This document shows, one piece after another, positions 9,416 to 17,020 of a DNA stretch of 47,742 bases. The notes under the pieces are model-generated. The model was not told the origin of the DNA. It saw only the letters and a list, made by a program, of their open reading frames with translations, and searched no databases. The stretch is from positions 1 to 47,742 of the forward strand of contig NZ_BAAACW010000055.1 of assembly GCF_039521845.1 (NCBI RefSeq), given 5' to 3'. Source of the DNA: Alkalibacterium iburiense. Lineage in GTDB: Bacteria; Bacillota; Bacilli; Lactobacillales; Carnobacteriaceae_A. How positions within the stretch are numbered: position 1 is the stretch's first letter; each line of letters begins with the position of its first letter. The translations under genes and the position numbers were made by a program.

Positions 9416-10179
9416 TCTACTTCCTCCTTAAACATTTCATTATTATTCAATTTGTTTTCTTTTTCATTTTCTATCTCTTTTATATAGCCTGCTGTGATGA
9501 CACTTGTTGGAAGAGCAATAATGATTACTCCAACAATATAGGATAACATAGAAAAAAGCTGACCGGTTAATGATATCGGATAAGTGGCTCCATAGGCTAC
9601 CGTTGTGACCGATGCTGTTGACCAGTATAACGCTTCTAGAAACGTTGGGAAAGTCTCCGGCTCGATGTTAAACACTAGTAAAGCAGCTATAAAAATATAG
9701 GCGAGTGTGAGACCTCCAACTAATATGAGAGAGTCTTTCTGCTTCACAACCGTTCGCTTTAGTAAAGCGAAACTTTTTGAATAACGAAATACCCGAAATG
9801 TCCGAAAGATTCTAAATGATCGGGACAGTCGAAACAATCGGAACAACCGTAGAGACTGATTCAAGACAGTTAAAAAGGGCAAAATAGCCAACATGTCTAT
9901 AATGGCATATGGCGTAAAGGGATAGGTTAAAAAAGCGACAACTGGCTTTTTATGTTCAAATTTGATGTCCGCCGTGATGAACCTTAATATATAATCTATG
10001 ACAAAGAATACAATAGCTACGGTTTCAATCATTACTAAAGTCTGTGTTTGCTGATGAGACAGTAAGGGAAGAATGCTAATCAGCGTGAGAAAGATATTCC
10101 CTATATTATATACCTTACTTAAATAGCTTGTATCATCTTTGACATCCAATACGGAGTATAAGTGTTTGCGCATGGCCAT
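9412..10179 (-). CDS. Voltage-gated-type ion channel with TVAYG filter
   Basis: A 255-aa cation channel of the voltage-gated potassium channel type. There are five or six hydrophobic segments, an S4 with arginines mostly every third residue (about 111-133, RLFRLFRLSRSFRIFRTFR) and a pore loop. The selectivity filter reads TVAYGA (residues 193-198) in place of the canonical TVGYGD: Ala replaces the first Gly and the following Asp is also Ala. The substitution is clear in the DNA (codon GCC at 9597-9595). Ion selectivity is therefore uncertain. It is translationally coupled to the SnoaL-like gene. Confidence 0.88.
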   Translation of the reverse strand: MAMRKHLYSVLDVKDDTSYLSKVYNIGNIFLTLISILPLLSHQQTQTLVMIETVAIVFFVIDYILRFITADIKFEHKKPVVAFLTYPFTPYAIIDMLAILPFLTVLNQSLRLFRLFRLSRSFRIFRTFRVFRYSKSFALLKRTVVKQKDSLILVGGLTLAYIFIAALLVFNIEPETFPTFLEALYWSTASVTTVAYGATYPISLTGQLFSMLSYIVGVIIIALPTSVITAGYIKEIENEKENKLNNNEMFKEEVE

Positions 10180-10260
10180 CCTCTTTATTTTTCATTTTTA
10201 TTTATTATATCATAGTCAATTAAATAGAATAGACTCCCCTATGGAAGTCCTTTAAACGAA

Positions 10261-10977
10261 TTACTTGTTGGCAACCACCTTTGGCATATCCCATGGAGTG
10301 ATAATGCCTACCAAATCTTCTCTTTTCTTGACCTGATTATTTTTAGCTATAAGCAAGACATAATTCGTTCGTCCTTCTTTGATTCGGTTCATAAAAAGCT
10401 CTTCTATGTCAAAAATAGACGTATCCTGAGGGATCACTTCGAAAAAATCTTGTTCTTCTTCCACTTCAAGAACATCTTTAATACGTGTTTCCTTAATGGA
10501 AGTTAAGTCTTCATCAATATGATCAGCTAAAAATTTCGTTATACCTATGGACGTGATAATTCCTACCAGTTTATTCCCTTTGAAGACAGGAAATTGAGTA
10601 TAGTGTTCATTTTTGACGAAGTTCAAGACATCCACCAGTTTGTCCTCCTCGTCAATTGAATAGACTTTTCTCAAAAAGAGGTCTTTAGCTACTTTATTGT
10701 ATTTTATTTTTTGAGTGACCTGTTTCATTTCTTCTATTAAGTAATCACTCGGCTGAGCAATGGCCTCATTTTTTATCGTATGATGAGTTAAAAGGTTTCT
10801 TAACTCTCTATAAAAATTAATTTGAGAGTAGTAGGTTTCAATCACTTTGTCTTTTTGTTTGCTTGCTGTGCCTAACAACTCTCCAAAATGGGTATCCGGG
10901 GCTTTATTTACTTTTTCAGCCACTGCTTGATGGAGCTCGTTAAAGGCATGCAAAAATTCCTGAAAATTGTTATCCAT
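10261..10977 (-). CDS. CBS-domain protein
   Basis: A 238-aa cytoplasmic protein. The N-terminal ~100 residues are helical and charged (FHAFNELHQAV region, with RELRNLLTHH). Two CBS motifs follow: from about residue 105 (KVYSIDEEDKLVDVLNFV..QFPVFKGNKLVGIIT) and from about 170 (IPQDTSIFDIEELFM..VGIITPWD). CBS pairs bind adenosine nucleotides and sense energy state. The frame continues 29 codons upstream, but that part overlaps the terminator of the preceding gene; the ATG at 10977 has an AGAGAG site. The N-terminal region resembles a HEPN-like fold only vaguely. Confidence 0.75.
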   Translation of the reverse strand: MDNNFQEFLHAFNELHQAVAEKVNKAPDTHFGELLGTASKQKDKVIETYYSQINFYRELRNLLTHHTIKNEAIAQPSDYLIEEMKQVTQKIKYNKVAKDLFLRKVYSIDEEDKLVDVLNFVKNEHYTQFPVFKGNKLVGIITSIGITKFLADHIDEDLTSIKETRIKDVLEVEEEQDFFEVIPQDTSIFDIEELFMNRIKEGRTNYVLLIAKNNQVKKREDLVGIITPWDMPKVVANK

Positions 10978-11032
10978 TTTATCTCTCTTCTCCTTGTTCA
11001 TTTCCTTACTCATATTTCTTATTATGAAGTAG

Positions 11033-11061
11033 AAAACTCCAAGCATCTGAATTGGAGTTTT
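11033..11061 (-). terminator. Hairpin terminator after the 148-aa unknown gene
   Basis: A 10-bp perfect stem (11033-11042 with 11052-11061) with a 9-nt loop, right after the stop codon at 11070. The T tract on the minus strand is short (TTTTCTACTT), so it may be leaky into the CBS gene. Confidence 0.6.
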
Positions 11062-11069
11062 CACTATTT

Positions 11070-11516
11070 TTAACTATCTCTGAGCTTTTTTATGGGTCTT
11101 CCTTCATTATCATACACATAATCCTGCACTTTTTTGCCATCAGCCATCGTTAATACCAGTCTATCGCGGTAAGGTTCGGCTAATTCATCAAATAAATAGG
11201 CTTCATCATGAAGTTGATGTTTGGAACGTAAGGCTTCAATTTCACCGGGTTTTCTTAATCTATACCTTTTGCTTGGCAATTTCCCATCTAGTGTCCGTTT
11301 TTCAATACGATACACGTAGTTGTCGCCATTGTATTTAATCTCTAAAGCTCCAGAATTCGTTCTTCTGTATTCAGCTTGGGGATAATCTTCTTTGTGTAGT
11401 TCCCACCAGGCTTTAATACCCTTAATTGCTTCTTCCTCGGTTTTGTAACTGCCATGTTCTTTTTTCAGTTTCGTTACACGATTGAGCCAATAGTTAGTAT
11501 AAACTGTTTGTTCCAT
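11070..11516 (-). CDS. Conserved-looking hypothetical cytoplasmic protein
   Basis: A 148-aa soluble, highly charged protein that I do not recognise. It has no signal peptide or membrane segment. The N-terminal half has a tryptophan pair (KAWWELHKEDYP), and the C-terminal part ends in short beta-like repeats (YVYRIEKRTLDG, then YVYDNEGRPIKKL). Of two near ATGs the one at 11516 is better spaced from GAAGGAG. It lies upstream of the CBS gene and downstream of a small membrane protein gene on the same strand. Confidence 0.65.
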   Translation of the reverse strand: MEQTVYTNYWLNRVTKLKKEHGSYKTEEEAIKGIKAWWELHKEDYPQAEYRRTNSGALEIKYNGDNYVYRIEKRTLDGKLPSKRYRLRKPGEIEALRSKHQLHDEAYLFDELAEPYRDRLVLTMADGKKVQDYVYDNEGRPIKKLRDS

Positions 11517-11622
11517 TAACATCGCTCCTTCTTCTTTAGATTACCTTTAGTGTACCTAATTTAAGAAGGATTTGAAATTGAAATTGCTGAAAAATTCATT
11601 TTGTAAGAAGACTGTAATGAGT

Positions 11623-11901
11623 CTAAGAGCGTCCCTTTTTGAAGAATGCGATAATTTGGCGTATAACTATCGTTCCCAGAGAAACCACCGCACCTACAAA
11701 GCCGACATTTAAAAACAGAGCTCCAATTGACGATAGTGTACTGGTTTCTGTTTGAGCTTGTATTTCAACAATTTCTTCAACCGATAATTGCGCTGCATCT
11801 GGAACAGGTTTCTGATCTTCCCATAGAAAATAGCCTAAGAGCATAATGGCTATACTTACGCCCAATCCGATAAGTAATTTTTTCGTCAGTGTATCTTTCA
11901 T
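11623..11901 (-). CDS. Small two-TM membrane protein, unknown
   Basis: A 92-aa protein with a membrane segment at about residues 8-26 and another at about 58-82, separated by an acidic loop (SVEEIVEIQAQTE) and followed by a basic tail (FFKKGRS) that predicts a cytoplasmic C-terminus. The ATG at 11901 has a GGAG site. No family was recognised. Confidence 0.6.
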   Translation of the reverse strand: MKDTLTKKLLIGLGVSIAIMLLGYFLWEDQKPVPDAAQLSVEEIVEIQAQTETSTLSSIGALFLNVGFVGAVVSLGTIVIRQIIAFFKKGRS

Positions 11902-11991
11902 ATTCTACTCCTTGGTTCTGTCGTATATTTATCCTACCATATAATTGTTATGAGTGACTCTTCATTTTAAAATTATGACATGACAGCTCAC

Positions 11992-12027
11992 AAAAAAGCA
12001 GATAGAGGAACCAAAACTCTACCTGCT
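11992..12027 (-). terminator. Orphan terminator behind a decayed gene
   Basis: An 11-bp stem (11997-12007 with 12017-12027, one G-U pair on the minus strand) with a six-T tail. It follows the stop of the gene remnant at 12034-12276 and appears to be that gene's original terminator. Confidence 0.7.
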
Positions 12028-12033
12028 GAATAA

Positions 12034-12276
12034 TTAATCGATATATATAGGATTAGAAATAACGAGCAGCTCGTTTTCTTTCTCTTTGATTTTCCCCCAA
12101 ATTTCTAGTTTTACGTACCCTTTTTCTAGAGAGAGTGAGAAAGACGCTGTATCTGTCACGGCTTCTTCTTTAATGACTTCGTTATTATAAACCTCTAGTC
12201 ACTCTATTTGGATATAATCTATAAACAACTCAACAAACTGTAAGGAAGTAAAAAAATTGCTGATATGTTCTAATCT
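12034..12276 (-). pseudogene. C-terminal remnant of a decayed gene
   Basis: On the minus strand a 54-codon stretch ending at 12034 reads like the end of a real protein: LEVYNNEVIKEEAV, then SLEKGYVKLEIWGKIK, then LLVISNPIYID and stop. It is cut by an in-frame TGA at 12199-12201, where Trp would fit, and continues for 25 more open codons to another TGA at 12277-12279. No start codon or binding site fits. The beta-rich pattern is reminiscent of the C-termini of PHP-domain metallohydrolases, a weak inference. The upstream 25 codons may be unrelated. Confidence 0.45.
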
Positions 12277-12278
12277 TC

Positions 12279-12309
12279 AAAAAAAGAAGAGCTGGAAGGC
12301 TCTTCTTTT
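12279..12309 (-). terminator. Terminator of the FMN reductase gene
   Basis: An 11-bp stem (12282-12292 with 12299-12309), 6-nt loop and a T7 tail on the minus strand, 15 nt after the stop codon. Confidence 0.85.
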
Positions 12310-12323
12310 CAGTATGATGTATA

Positions 12324-12893
12324 TTATCCGCGGATTGATTTTAATCCTTTAGACCAGTTAACTGTAGTTTCAATAACGGCTTGGATAGTTGCGTTATGTA
12401 CTTCTGCTGGACGGAATGTTGTCATTTCTTCGAAGTCTGTAAATAAGTTGAAAGCGCCGAATGGTCCAACTGTCGCAACGTTCATGTTAGATAAGATAGT
12501 ACGTAGGTTTAATGTTGCGGCCACTCCTAAAGTTGAACCGTACCCTACGATTCCAGCTGCTTTATCAGACCACTCTGATCCTAAATAGTCTAGTGCATTT
12601 TTTAATGCTGGTGAAACAGCTTTATTGTATTCTGGAGTAATATAGATGTAACCGTCTAAAGAATCAATTTTCTCAGACCATCTTTGGTTTTCTTCTCCTT
12701 CATACTGTTTGTTAGCCATTGCTGGTGGCATTGCTTCGTTGAAGATTGGTAGGTCGTAATCTTTGATGTCTACGATCTCGAATTCTGCCCCTTCAATATT
12801 TAAGTTTTGTGCTTTTTGTAAAACATACTCCGCTACTTGTCCGTTTAAACGGGCGTCACGTGTACTTCCAGTAACAATTCCAATTTTTACCAT
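12324..12893 (-). CDS. NADPH-dependent FMN reductase
   Basis: A 189-aa flavodoxin-fold oxidoreductase of the NADPH-dependent FMN reductase family. The FMN phosphate loop is GSTRDARLNGQVAEY (residues 9-23), and the second FMN-binding segment is ITPEYNKAVSPALKNALDYL; GYGSTLG follows. Enzymes of this type reduce quinones, azo dyes or chromate and often take part in redox stress defence. It has an excellent AGGAGG site. It is divergent from a TetR regulator, with a palindromic operator between them, so it is probably the regulator's target. Confidence 0.9.
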   Translation of the reverse strand: MVKIGIVTGSTRDARLNGQVAEYVLQKAQNLNIEGAEFEIVDIKDYDLPIFNEAMPPAMANKQYEGEENQRWSEKIDSLDGYIYITPEYNKAVSPALKNALDYLGSEWSDKAAGIVGYGSTLGVAATLNLRTILSNMNVATVGPFGAFNLFTDFEEMTTFRPAEVHNATIQAVIETTVNWSKGLKSIRG

Positions 12894-12926
12894 TATATAT
12901 TCCTCCTGAATTTTGATTGTGTCTAA

Positions 12927-12943
12927 TTACTAACTTTTAGTAA
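12927..12943. promoter_or_regulatory. Candidate operator between FMN reductase and tetR
   Basis: A perfect 7-bp inverted repeat with a 3-nt spacer (TTACTAA CTT TTAGTAA). It is 34-50 nt upstream of the reductase start and 29 nt before the -35 box of the tetR promoter, so it could control both genes. Binding by the adjacent TetR protein is inferred. Confidence 0.55.
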
Positions 12944-12972
12944 GTTGACTACATTTATTATTCTATAGGAGG

Positions 12973-13001
12973 TTGACTAAAAAAGAAACCAACAGTATAG
13001 T
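12973..13001 (+). promoter_or_regulatory. Promoter of the tetR gene
   Basis: TTGACT (12973-12978), a 17-bp spacer and TATAGT (12996-13001) form a good sigma-A promoter. It overlaps the codon that would otherwise serve as a TTG start for the regulator, which argues against that longer start. Confidence 0.65.
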
Positions 13002-13062
13002 GGATATGTTACTTAAACAACAGAAACTAAAAAATGTCGATTTAGCTTGCGAAAAAGGAAGT

Positions 13063-13653
13063 ATGACAACGATGAAACAAGTGTATACAGATCCACGTGT
13101 GTTACGAACCAGAAAATTAATTATGGATTCCTTTATTGCCTTATCCAATAAAAAGGATTTTAACGATATCAGTGTGAAAGACATTACCGAAGATGCCATG
13201 ATTAATCGGGCGACTTTCTACAACCATTTTTTAGATAAATACGATTTGCTCGAACAAGTCGTTTCTGAAAAATTATCCTTAAATTTAAATTGTTCTTCTA
13301 AGGAGCAGGAAATGACATTAGAAGAGACATTTAAACAGATTTTCTTCTCACTGGTTAACTTTGAACAGTCTATTGAACGTCACCGGGAAAGACAGGAAGA
13401 AACTGAGACCATTGATTCGATTGTTCAGCTCGAATTAAATAACATCTTTCAAGAAGCCCTAACGAGTCAGGAGTTAATCACTGACCCTCTCCTCAGCTTT
13501 AAATTGGCTTCCCTTTTAACTCATACCGTAACGGGATTAAGCTCAGATTATAATCGATTCCACAAAAAGGAACAGCCTGAAGAATACATTAGACCTTTAT
13601 TACCCTATATTTTAAATGGCATCGCACAGAAAAATTCTAGGACTCTATCTTAA
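13063..13653 (+). CDS. TetR/AcrR family transcriptional regulator
   Basis: A 196-aa regulator. The DNA-binding HTH is at about residues 10-60, with the motif KDFNDISVKDITEDAMINRA followed by TFYNHFLDKYDLL, typical of TetR proteins. The C-terminal ligand domain is divergent. The frame is open back to a TTG at 12973, but that codon is the -35 box of a good promoter and touches the AGGAGG sequence. The ATG at 13063, preceded by AAGGAAG, is preferred; 13072 is also possible. It probably represses the divergent FMN reductase gene. Confidence 0.85.
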   Translation: MTTMKQVYTDPRVLRTRKLIMDSFIALSNKKDFNDISVKDITEDAMINRATFYNHFLDKYDLLEQVVSEKLSLNLNCSSKEQEMTLEETFKQIFFSLVNFEQSIERHRERQEETETIDSIVQLELNNIFQEALTSQELITDPLLSFKLASLLTHTVTGLSSDYNRFHKKEQPEEYIRPLLPYILNGIAQKNSRTLS

Positions 13654-13669
13654 GAGCCCTAGAATTTTT
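13630..13669. terminator. Bidirectional terminator
   Basis: A 12-bp stem (13630-13641 with 13658-13669) with a further inner CTCT/AGAG pairing. The tetR stop codon lies in the loop and the stop codon of the convergent gene lies at its right edge; T runs occur on both sides. Confidence 0.8.
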
Positions 13670-14969
13670 ATTTTTTTAAGGTTCTTTCTTTAATCGTGCG
13701 GTAGACTTTTTCATTCGGTTCATACTGTGTGTCTTGAATGAGGTTTCTCACTTCTATGTTTGATAGTGGATGCCTGTCATCCCATGTATGGCCCGTATTC
13801 GTTTGTTTCTTTTTTACTGTCTGGTTTTTTTGCCAGATAAAGAGAGCAGTGACAGCCCCCATTCCAAGTAAAACCAGTCCGACTACCCAGCTGGTATGCG
13901 TATCAGTCGCCGTGTTTTCAAAAAGAGCTTCTTCGGTTGTTTCTGCTTGTACTCCGACTTCCACCTGCACTCTGTCTCCGTATCTTTCGTTAAATAAATC
14001 TGTGTATTCTTCCAAATGCTCTTCACCCACTGTGACGATGATGCGATCAGACTGTATCCCTGACGAATAAACCGGATGGTCTCCTGCCATAAAGAATTCT
14101 TCTGTGATTTCTTCTTGTACTTGATTCAGTTCGTTTAGCGAATACTTGGCGTCTAAAAAATCAATCTGTTCAGCAGAATGGGGGACTAAATCCAGTATGT
14201 CTTGTCTGGCTTCATGGGTGTTTTCGACGAGTCCTATCTCCCACGTTGTCTGGTCTGAATGCAGGCGGACAAAACTTATATTGTCTGGCCAATTTTCCGT
14301 TATGGCCCAGTACTGATAACGCCAGTCAATCGTTCCGTCGTCTTCACCAAAATGGTGAGTAACGTACTCTTCTGTTCCATAATCTGGTTCCGGCGGGAGT
14401 AAAGACAGGTAATATCCGACCCAATCTACTGGATCCAGCTTGAACTCAGATTGTGGATGGACAACTAAGCGCTCTCCATACTCCCTTTCAAAGTACTCTC
14501 TGTATTCTTCTAAGTGTTCTTCTTCTGCAAATAGGGCTACGGCTTCTTTGTCCCAGCTGACGCCCCAAATATCATATTCTAGATTCTCTCCAGTCATATA
14601 GCTTTGGCTCAATTGGTTTTGAAAGGCTTTTTGCTCTTCTCTCGAATACGTTGCATCCATAAAGACTATCTCTTCAGCTGAATAGGGGACCTTCTCTAAT
14701 ATGGTTGTTCTATTTTCTTCGGTATTTTCCGTCAGTCCCACCTCAAAGTGCGCTTCTTCTGTATATTCGACATACCCTACGTAATCTGGAAATCCAGCAG
14801 TTGTATCCCAGTAAGCGTAACGCCACCACATGGTTCCGTCGTCCGTCTCCATGCCTTCTACTCGAACACCTGGGTCAATTTCTTCAGTGTCTCTTTGAGA
14901 AAAGACCTGACCCGGAAATAAAAGAAGACAAAGGATACTTACACATAAGACAATCCATCCTTTTTTCAT
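13668..14969 (-). CDS. Membrane-anchored protein with duplicated extracellular domain, partner of ECF sigma
   Basis: A 433-aa type I membrane protein: signal peptide (residues 1-24, ending VFSQ), long acidic outer region, one membrane segment near residues 358-375, and a ~55-residue cytoplasmic tail rich in Lys, Thr and Asn. The outer region holds two copies of a ~120-residue unit, at about 48-170 and 213-335. Both contain W-RY-YW, VGLTEN or GLVENT, VP-SAE-I-F-DA-YS and EEHLEEY. The ATGA overlap with the sigma factor gene shows co-translation. Anti-sigma or sensor function is inferred from position only; no zinc-binding anti-sigma domain is seen. Confidence 0.75.
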   Translation of the reverse strand: MKKGWIVLCVSILCLLLFPGQVFSQRDTEEIDPGVRVEGMETDDGTMWWRYAYWDTTAGFPDYVGYVEYTEEAHFEVGLTENTEENRTTILEKVPYSAEEIVFMDATYSREEQKAFQNQLSQSYMTGENLEYDIWGVSWDKEAVALFAEEEHLEEYREYFEREYGERLVVHPQSEFKLDPVDWVGYYLSLLPPEPDYGTEEYVTHHFGEDDGTIDWRYQYWAITENWPDNISFVRLHSDQTTWEIGLVENTHEARQDILDLVPHSAEQIDFLDAKYSLNELNQVQEEITEEFFMAGDHPVYSSGIQSDRIIVTVGEEHLEEYTDLFNERYGDRVQVEVGVQAETTEEALFENTATDTHTSWVVGLVLLGMGAVTALFIWQKNQTVKKKQTNTGHTWDDRHPLSNIEVRNLIQDTQYEPNEKVYRTIKERTLKK

Positions 14970-15496
14970 TGGTAGCCACTCCTTCCTTCTAAACTTTCTT
15001 TTACTTGTTTAATGGCTTTGCGGTACCGCCACAAAACAGTACCTAATGGTTCGTCTACTAATTCCGCCATATCTTTAAACTTCATCTCTGCATTTAAACG
15101 CAAGGTAACAAGCTCTCTTTCCCGTTCATCTAGTTCCCTGATTGCTTTTTCAACATCCAGTCTTATCGCAGCATCCCCTTCGATAGAGTAACCATGAGAA
15201 ACGGCTTCTTCATCGTACTCAATCGATTCTCGGTATTTCCGTTTGTAGTCAATCGCCAAATTCCGTGTGATCTTAAAAATCCAGGCGCGAGGCTTTTTTA
15301 TCGTGGAGGGAGGAGGCGTTTGAGACAACTTGAAAAAAACTTCCTGCATAATGTCTTCAGACAAGGGGATGTCATAAGTCATGCGGTAAATGATGGTGTA
15401 AACAGGTGTCTTGAGCTCCTGATATATTTTATTAAAGGCTTCTTCATTCCCTTTCCGGAAAAGGGTTAATTGATCGATCAATTCTTTGTTATTCAT
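14966..15496 (-). CDS. ECF-type RNA polymerase sigma factor
   Basis: A 176-aa sigma-70 family factor of the ECF group. Region 2 is at about residues 15-90 (DIMQEVFFKLSQ, then RAWIFKITRNLAIDYKRK), and region 4 is at about 115-165 (LDERERELVTLRLNAEMKF, with an HTH continuing into LGTVLWRYRKAIK). The acidic linker joins them. ATG has a good GGGAGG site. It is first in a two-gene operon with a membrane protein, the usual layout for a sigma factor and its regulator. I could not find a clear ECF-type promoter upstream, so autoregulation is not shown. Confidence 0.92.
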   Translation of the reverse strand: MNNKELIDQLTLFRKGNEEAFNKIYQELKTPVYTIIYRMTYDIPLSEDIMQEVFFKLSQTPPPSTIKKPRAWIFKITRNLAIDYKRKYRESIEYDEEAVSHGYSIEGDAAIRLDVEKAIRELDERERELVTLRLNAEMKFKDMAELVDEPLGTVLWRYRKAIKQVKESLEGRSGYQ

Positions 15497-15571
15497 TGCT
15501 TTCCTCCCTTCACTTACTATGACGGTTTAAAAGAATAATTTATTGGTGATTTATGTAAATTTTCTTTAAGT

Positions 15572-15602
15572 CAATTTATTATCGTTTATCGATAATAAAT
15601 TG
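15572..15602. promoter_or_regulatory. Large perfect palindrome upstream of DUF2975/HTH pair
   Basis: Arms of 13 bp (CAATTTATTATCG at 15572-15584 and its exact complement at 15590-15602) around TTTAT. The right arm abuts a weak -35 (TTGTGT, 15603-15608) that is 17 bp from TATACT (15626-15631). Placement suggests an autoregulatory operator for the HTH protein encoded by the second gene. Confidence 0.65.
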
Positions 15603-15662
15603 TTGTGTTTCGTTGTTTTTTCTATTATACTCTACTTAAGATTAAAAAAGGAGTGAATTTAA

Positions 15663-16187
15663 ATGAATGTAAAACATTTTCGATTCATATGCAAGCTTTT
15701 ATCCGGTTTATTTAAAGGGCTTGCTACAGTGGGTATTGGTATTGTTGTTTTAGGTTTTTATCTTGTTCTTTTTACTGATACTGGTTCTTTTAATTTTGAA
15801 ATAGATGGCTTCAGTCTATTTGTCTCACAGAGTTATATAGAAGAAGAAATATTTTCAACCGCCGCACTTATTGTTTCTCCATACATTATTGGTTTATTTG
15901 CCTATGTCTTATTTAAAGGTAGTTCATTACTCGACCAGTTGGAAGCAGGCCATTCTCCTTTTAACTCGACGTTTGCTTACAATCTCAAAAAAATCAGTCT
16001 AGTACTTATTATTTCAGATATCAGTACCCCTCTATTATATTCCTTGTTTGTCACCCTACTAGCCGATGGCCATTATTTTAATATTGCTCTTGGCAGCTCC
16101 TTTGTTATCGGATTGATTTTGTATGCAGTAGCGGAAATATTTAATTATGGTATTGAACTGCAGGAGTTGTCAGATGATACTATTTAG
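15663..16187 (+). CDS. DUF2975 family membrane protein
   Basis: A 174-aa protein with four membrane segments (about residues 15-35, 55-80, 103-125 and 138-160) and the DUF2975 layout, including LLDQLEAGHSPFN in the cytoplasmic loop. The family has no known function but is nearly always followed by a small HTH regulator, as here 15 nt downstream (compare YoaS-YozG in Bacillus subtilis). It has an AAGGAGTG site. A large palindrome in the promoter suggests control by the partner. Confidence 0.85.
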   Translation: MNVKHFRFICKLLSGLFKGLATVGIGIVVLGFYLVLFTDTGSFNFEIDGFSLFVSQSYIEEEIFSTAALIVSPYIIGLFAYVLFKGSSLLDQLEAGHSPFNSTFAYNLKKISLVLIISDISTPLLYSLFVTLLADGHYFNIALGSSFVIGLILYAVAEIFNYGIELQELSDDTI

Positions 16188-16202
16188 AAGGAGGCCTTTC
16201 GC

Positions 16203-16418
16203 ATGCCTATTATTGTCAGGTTAGACCGTGTGATGGCTGATCGGAAGATTCTTTTAAAGGATTTAGCAGATGAAGTCGGCATAACAAATGTGAATTTGTC
16301 AAAACTAAAAACAGGTAAAGCCGTTGCGATCCGTTTTTCTACTTTAGAAGCTCTATGTGAAGCCTTGAATTGTCAGCCAGGTGATTTGTTGGAATACGAA
16401 ACAGATGAGAGTGAATAG
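16203..16418 (+). CDS. Small XRE/Cro-type HTH regulator (YozG-like)
   Basis: A 71-aa DNA-binding protein made up almost entirely of one HTH domain: VMADRKILLKDLADEVGI, then NLSKLKTGKAVAIRF and the closing LCEALNCQPGDLLEY. This matches the small regulator linked to DUF2975 proteins. The start has a GAAGGAGG site within the intergenic gap. It probably binds the palindrome at 15572-15602 and works with the membrane partner; that is inference. Confidence 0.9.
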   Translation: MPIIVRLDRVMADRKILLKDLADEVGITNVNLSKLKTGKAVAIRFSTLEALCEALNCQPGDLLEYETDESE

Positions 16419-16456
16419 AAAGAAGCATTCTTCTGATGAGTGAAGAATGCTTCTTT
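16419..16456. terminator. Bidirectional terminator
   Basis: A perfect 15-bp stem (16419-16433 with 16442-16456) with an 8-nt loop between the HTH gene and the convergent membrane protein gene. Confidence 0.85.
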
Positions 16457-16465
16457 TACGTATAG

Positions 16466-17020
16466 TTATGGAATAAGTTTCAATCGTCGTCTGTGCTGGT
16501 TGATACTCTTGACTATTTTGTCATATTCCTCGCGGTTCTGTCCGTGTACTTCTATGTCTACCCATCCGATTCTAAGAATGTGCCTTCTAAATAGGAGTAT
16601 CATTTTCTTCAGAAGCGAAGCTGACTGTAGCAGTTGCTTCTCGTCTTTTAATTTGATTGATATGATTCGTCTTCCTAGCTGATGTTCTATCACTACCTTC
16701 CTCATATTCTCATAAGGAATCACCATATGAGAAGATAGAAGTGAGCTGTTATCTCTCACACCTTCTTGTGTAATTTCTAAAATCGGTTTATCTGTGACCG
16801 CTCTGTAAATGAGTTGAATAAATAAGTACCCGAAATAAAGAATGCCTAGGCTTCCCACCACTAGACTGGCTATTGGAGTAGCTGGTCCTAATATATAATG
16901 TTCAAGGCCAAGTGTGATACCGACATACATGAGGGCGATACACATAGTGAGAGCTATTCCGCCGGCAATGAGGGATTGCGTTAATCCTTTTTTAGGATAA
17001 TAATAAGTTAACACTTCCAT
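16466..17020 (-). CDS. STM3941-like membrane protein, paralogue 1
   Basis: A 184-aa protein with two N-terminal membrane segments (about residues 17-37 and 47-70) and a cytoplasmic C-terminal domain. The pattern LEITQEGVRDNSSLLSSHM then IPYENM..V recalls the STM3941 family and PH-like bacterial membrane domains. Function is unknown. It overlaps the stop codon of the upstream paralogue by one base (TAATG), so the pair is co-translated. The C-terminus is basic. Confidence 0.7.
   Translation of the reverse strand: MEVLTYYYPKKGLTQSLIAGGIALTMCIALMYVGITLGLEHYILGPATPIASLVVGSLGILYFGYLFIQLIYRAVTDKPILEITQEGVRDNSSLLSSHMVIPYENMRKVVIEHQLGRRIISIKLKDEKQLLQSASLLKKMILLFRRHILRIGWVDIEVHGQNREEYDKIVKSINQHRRRLKLIP

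Noticed and set aside
12973..13062. TTG start that would lengthen the TetR protein by 30 residues
   Set aside because: The TTG is the -35 box of a good promoter and touches the AGGAGG; the family starts close to the ATG at 13063.
14966..15496. ECF autoregulatory promoter upstream of the sigma gene
   Set aside because: A CGTC sequence exists near the start, but no AAC-type -35 lies at the right distance.
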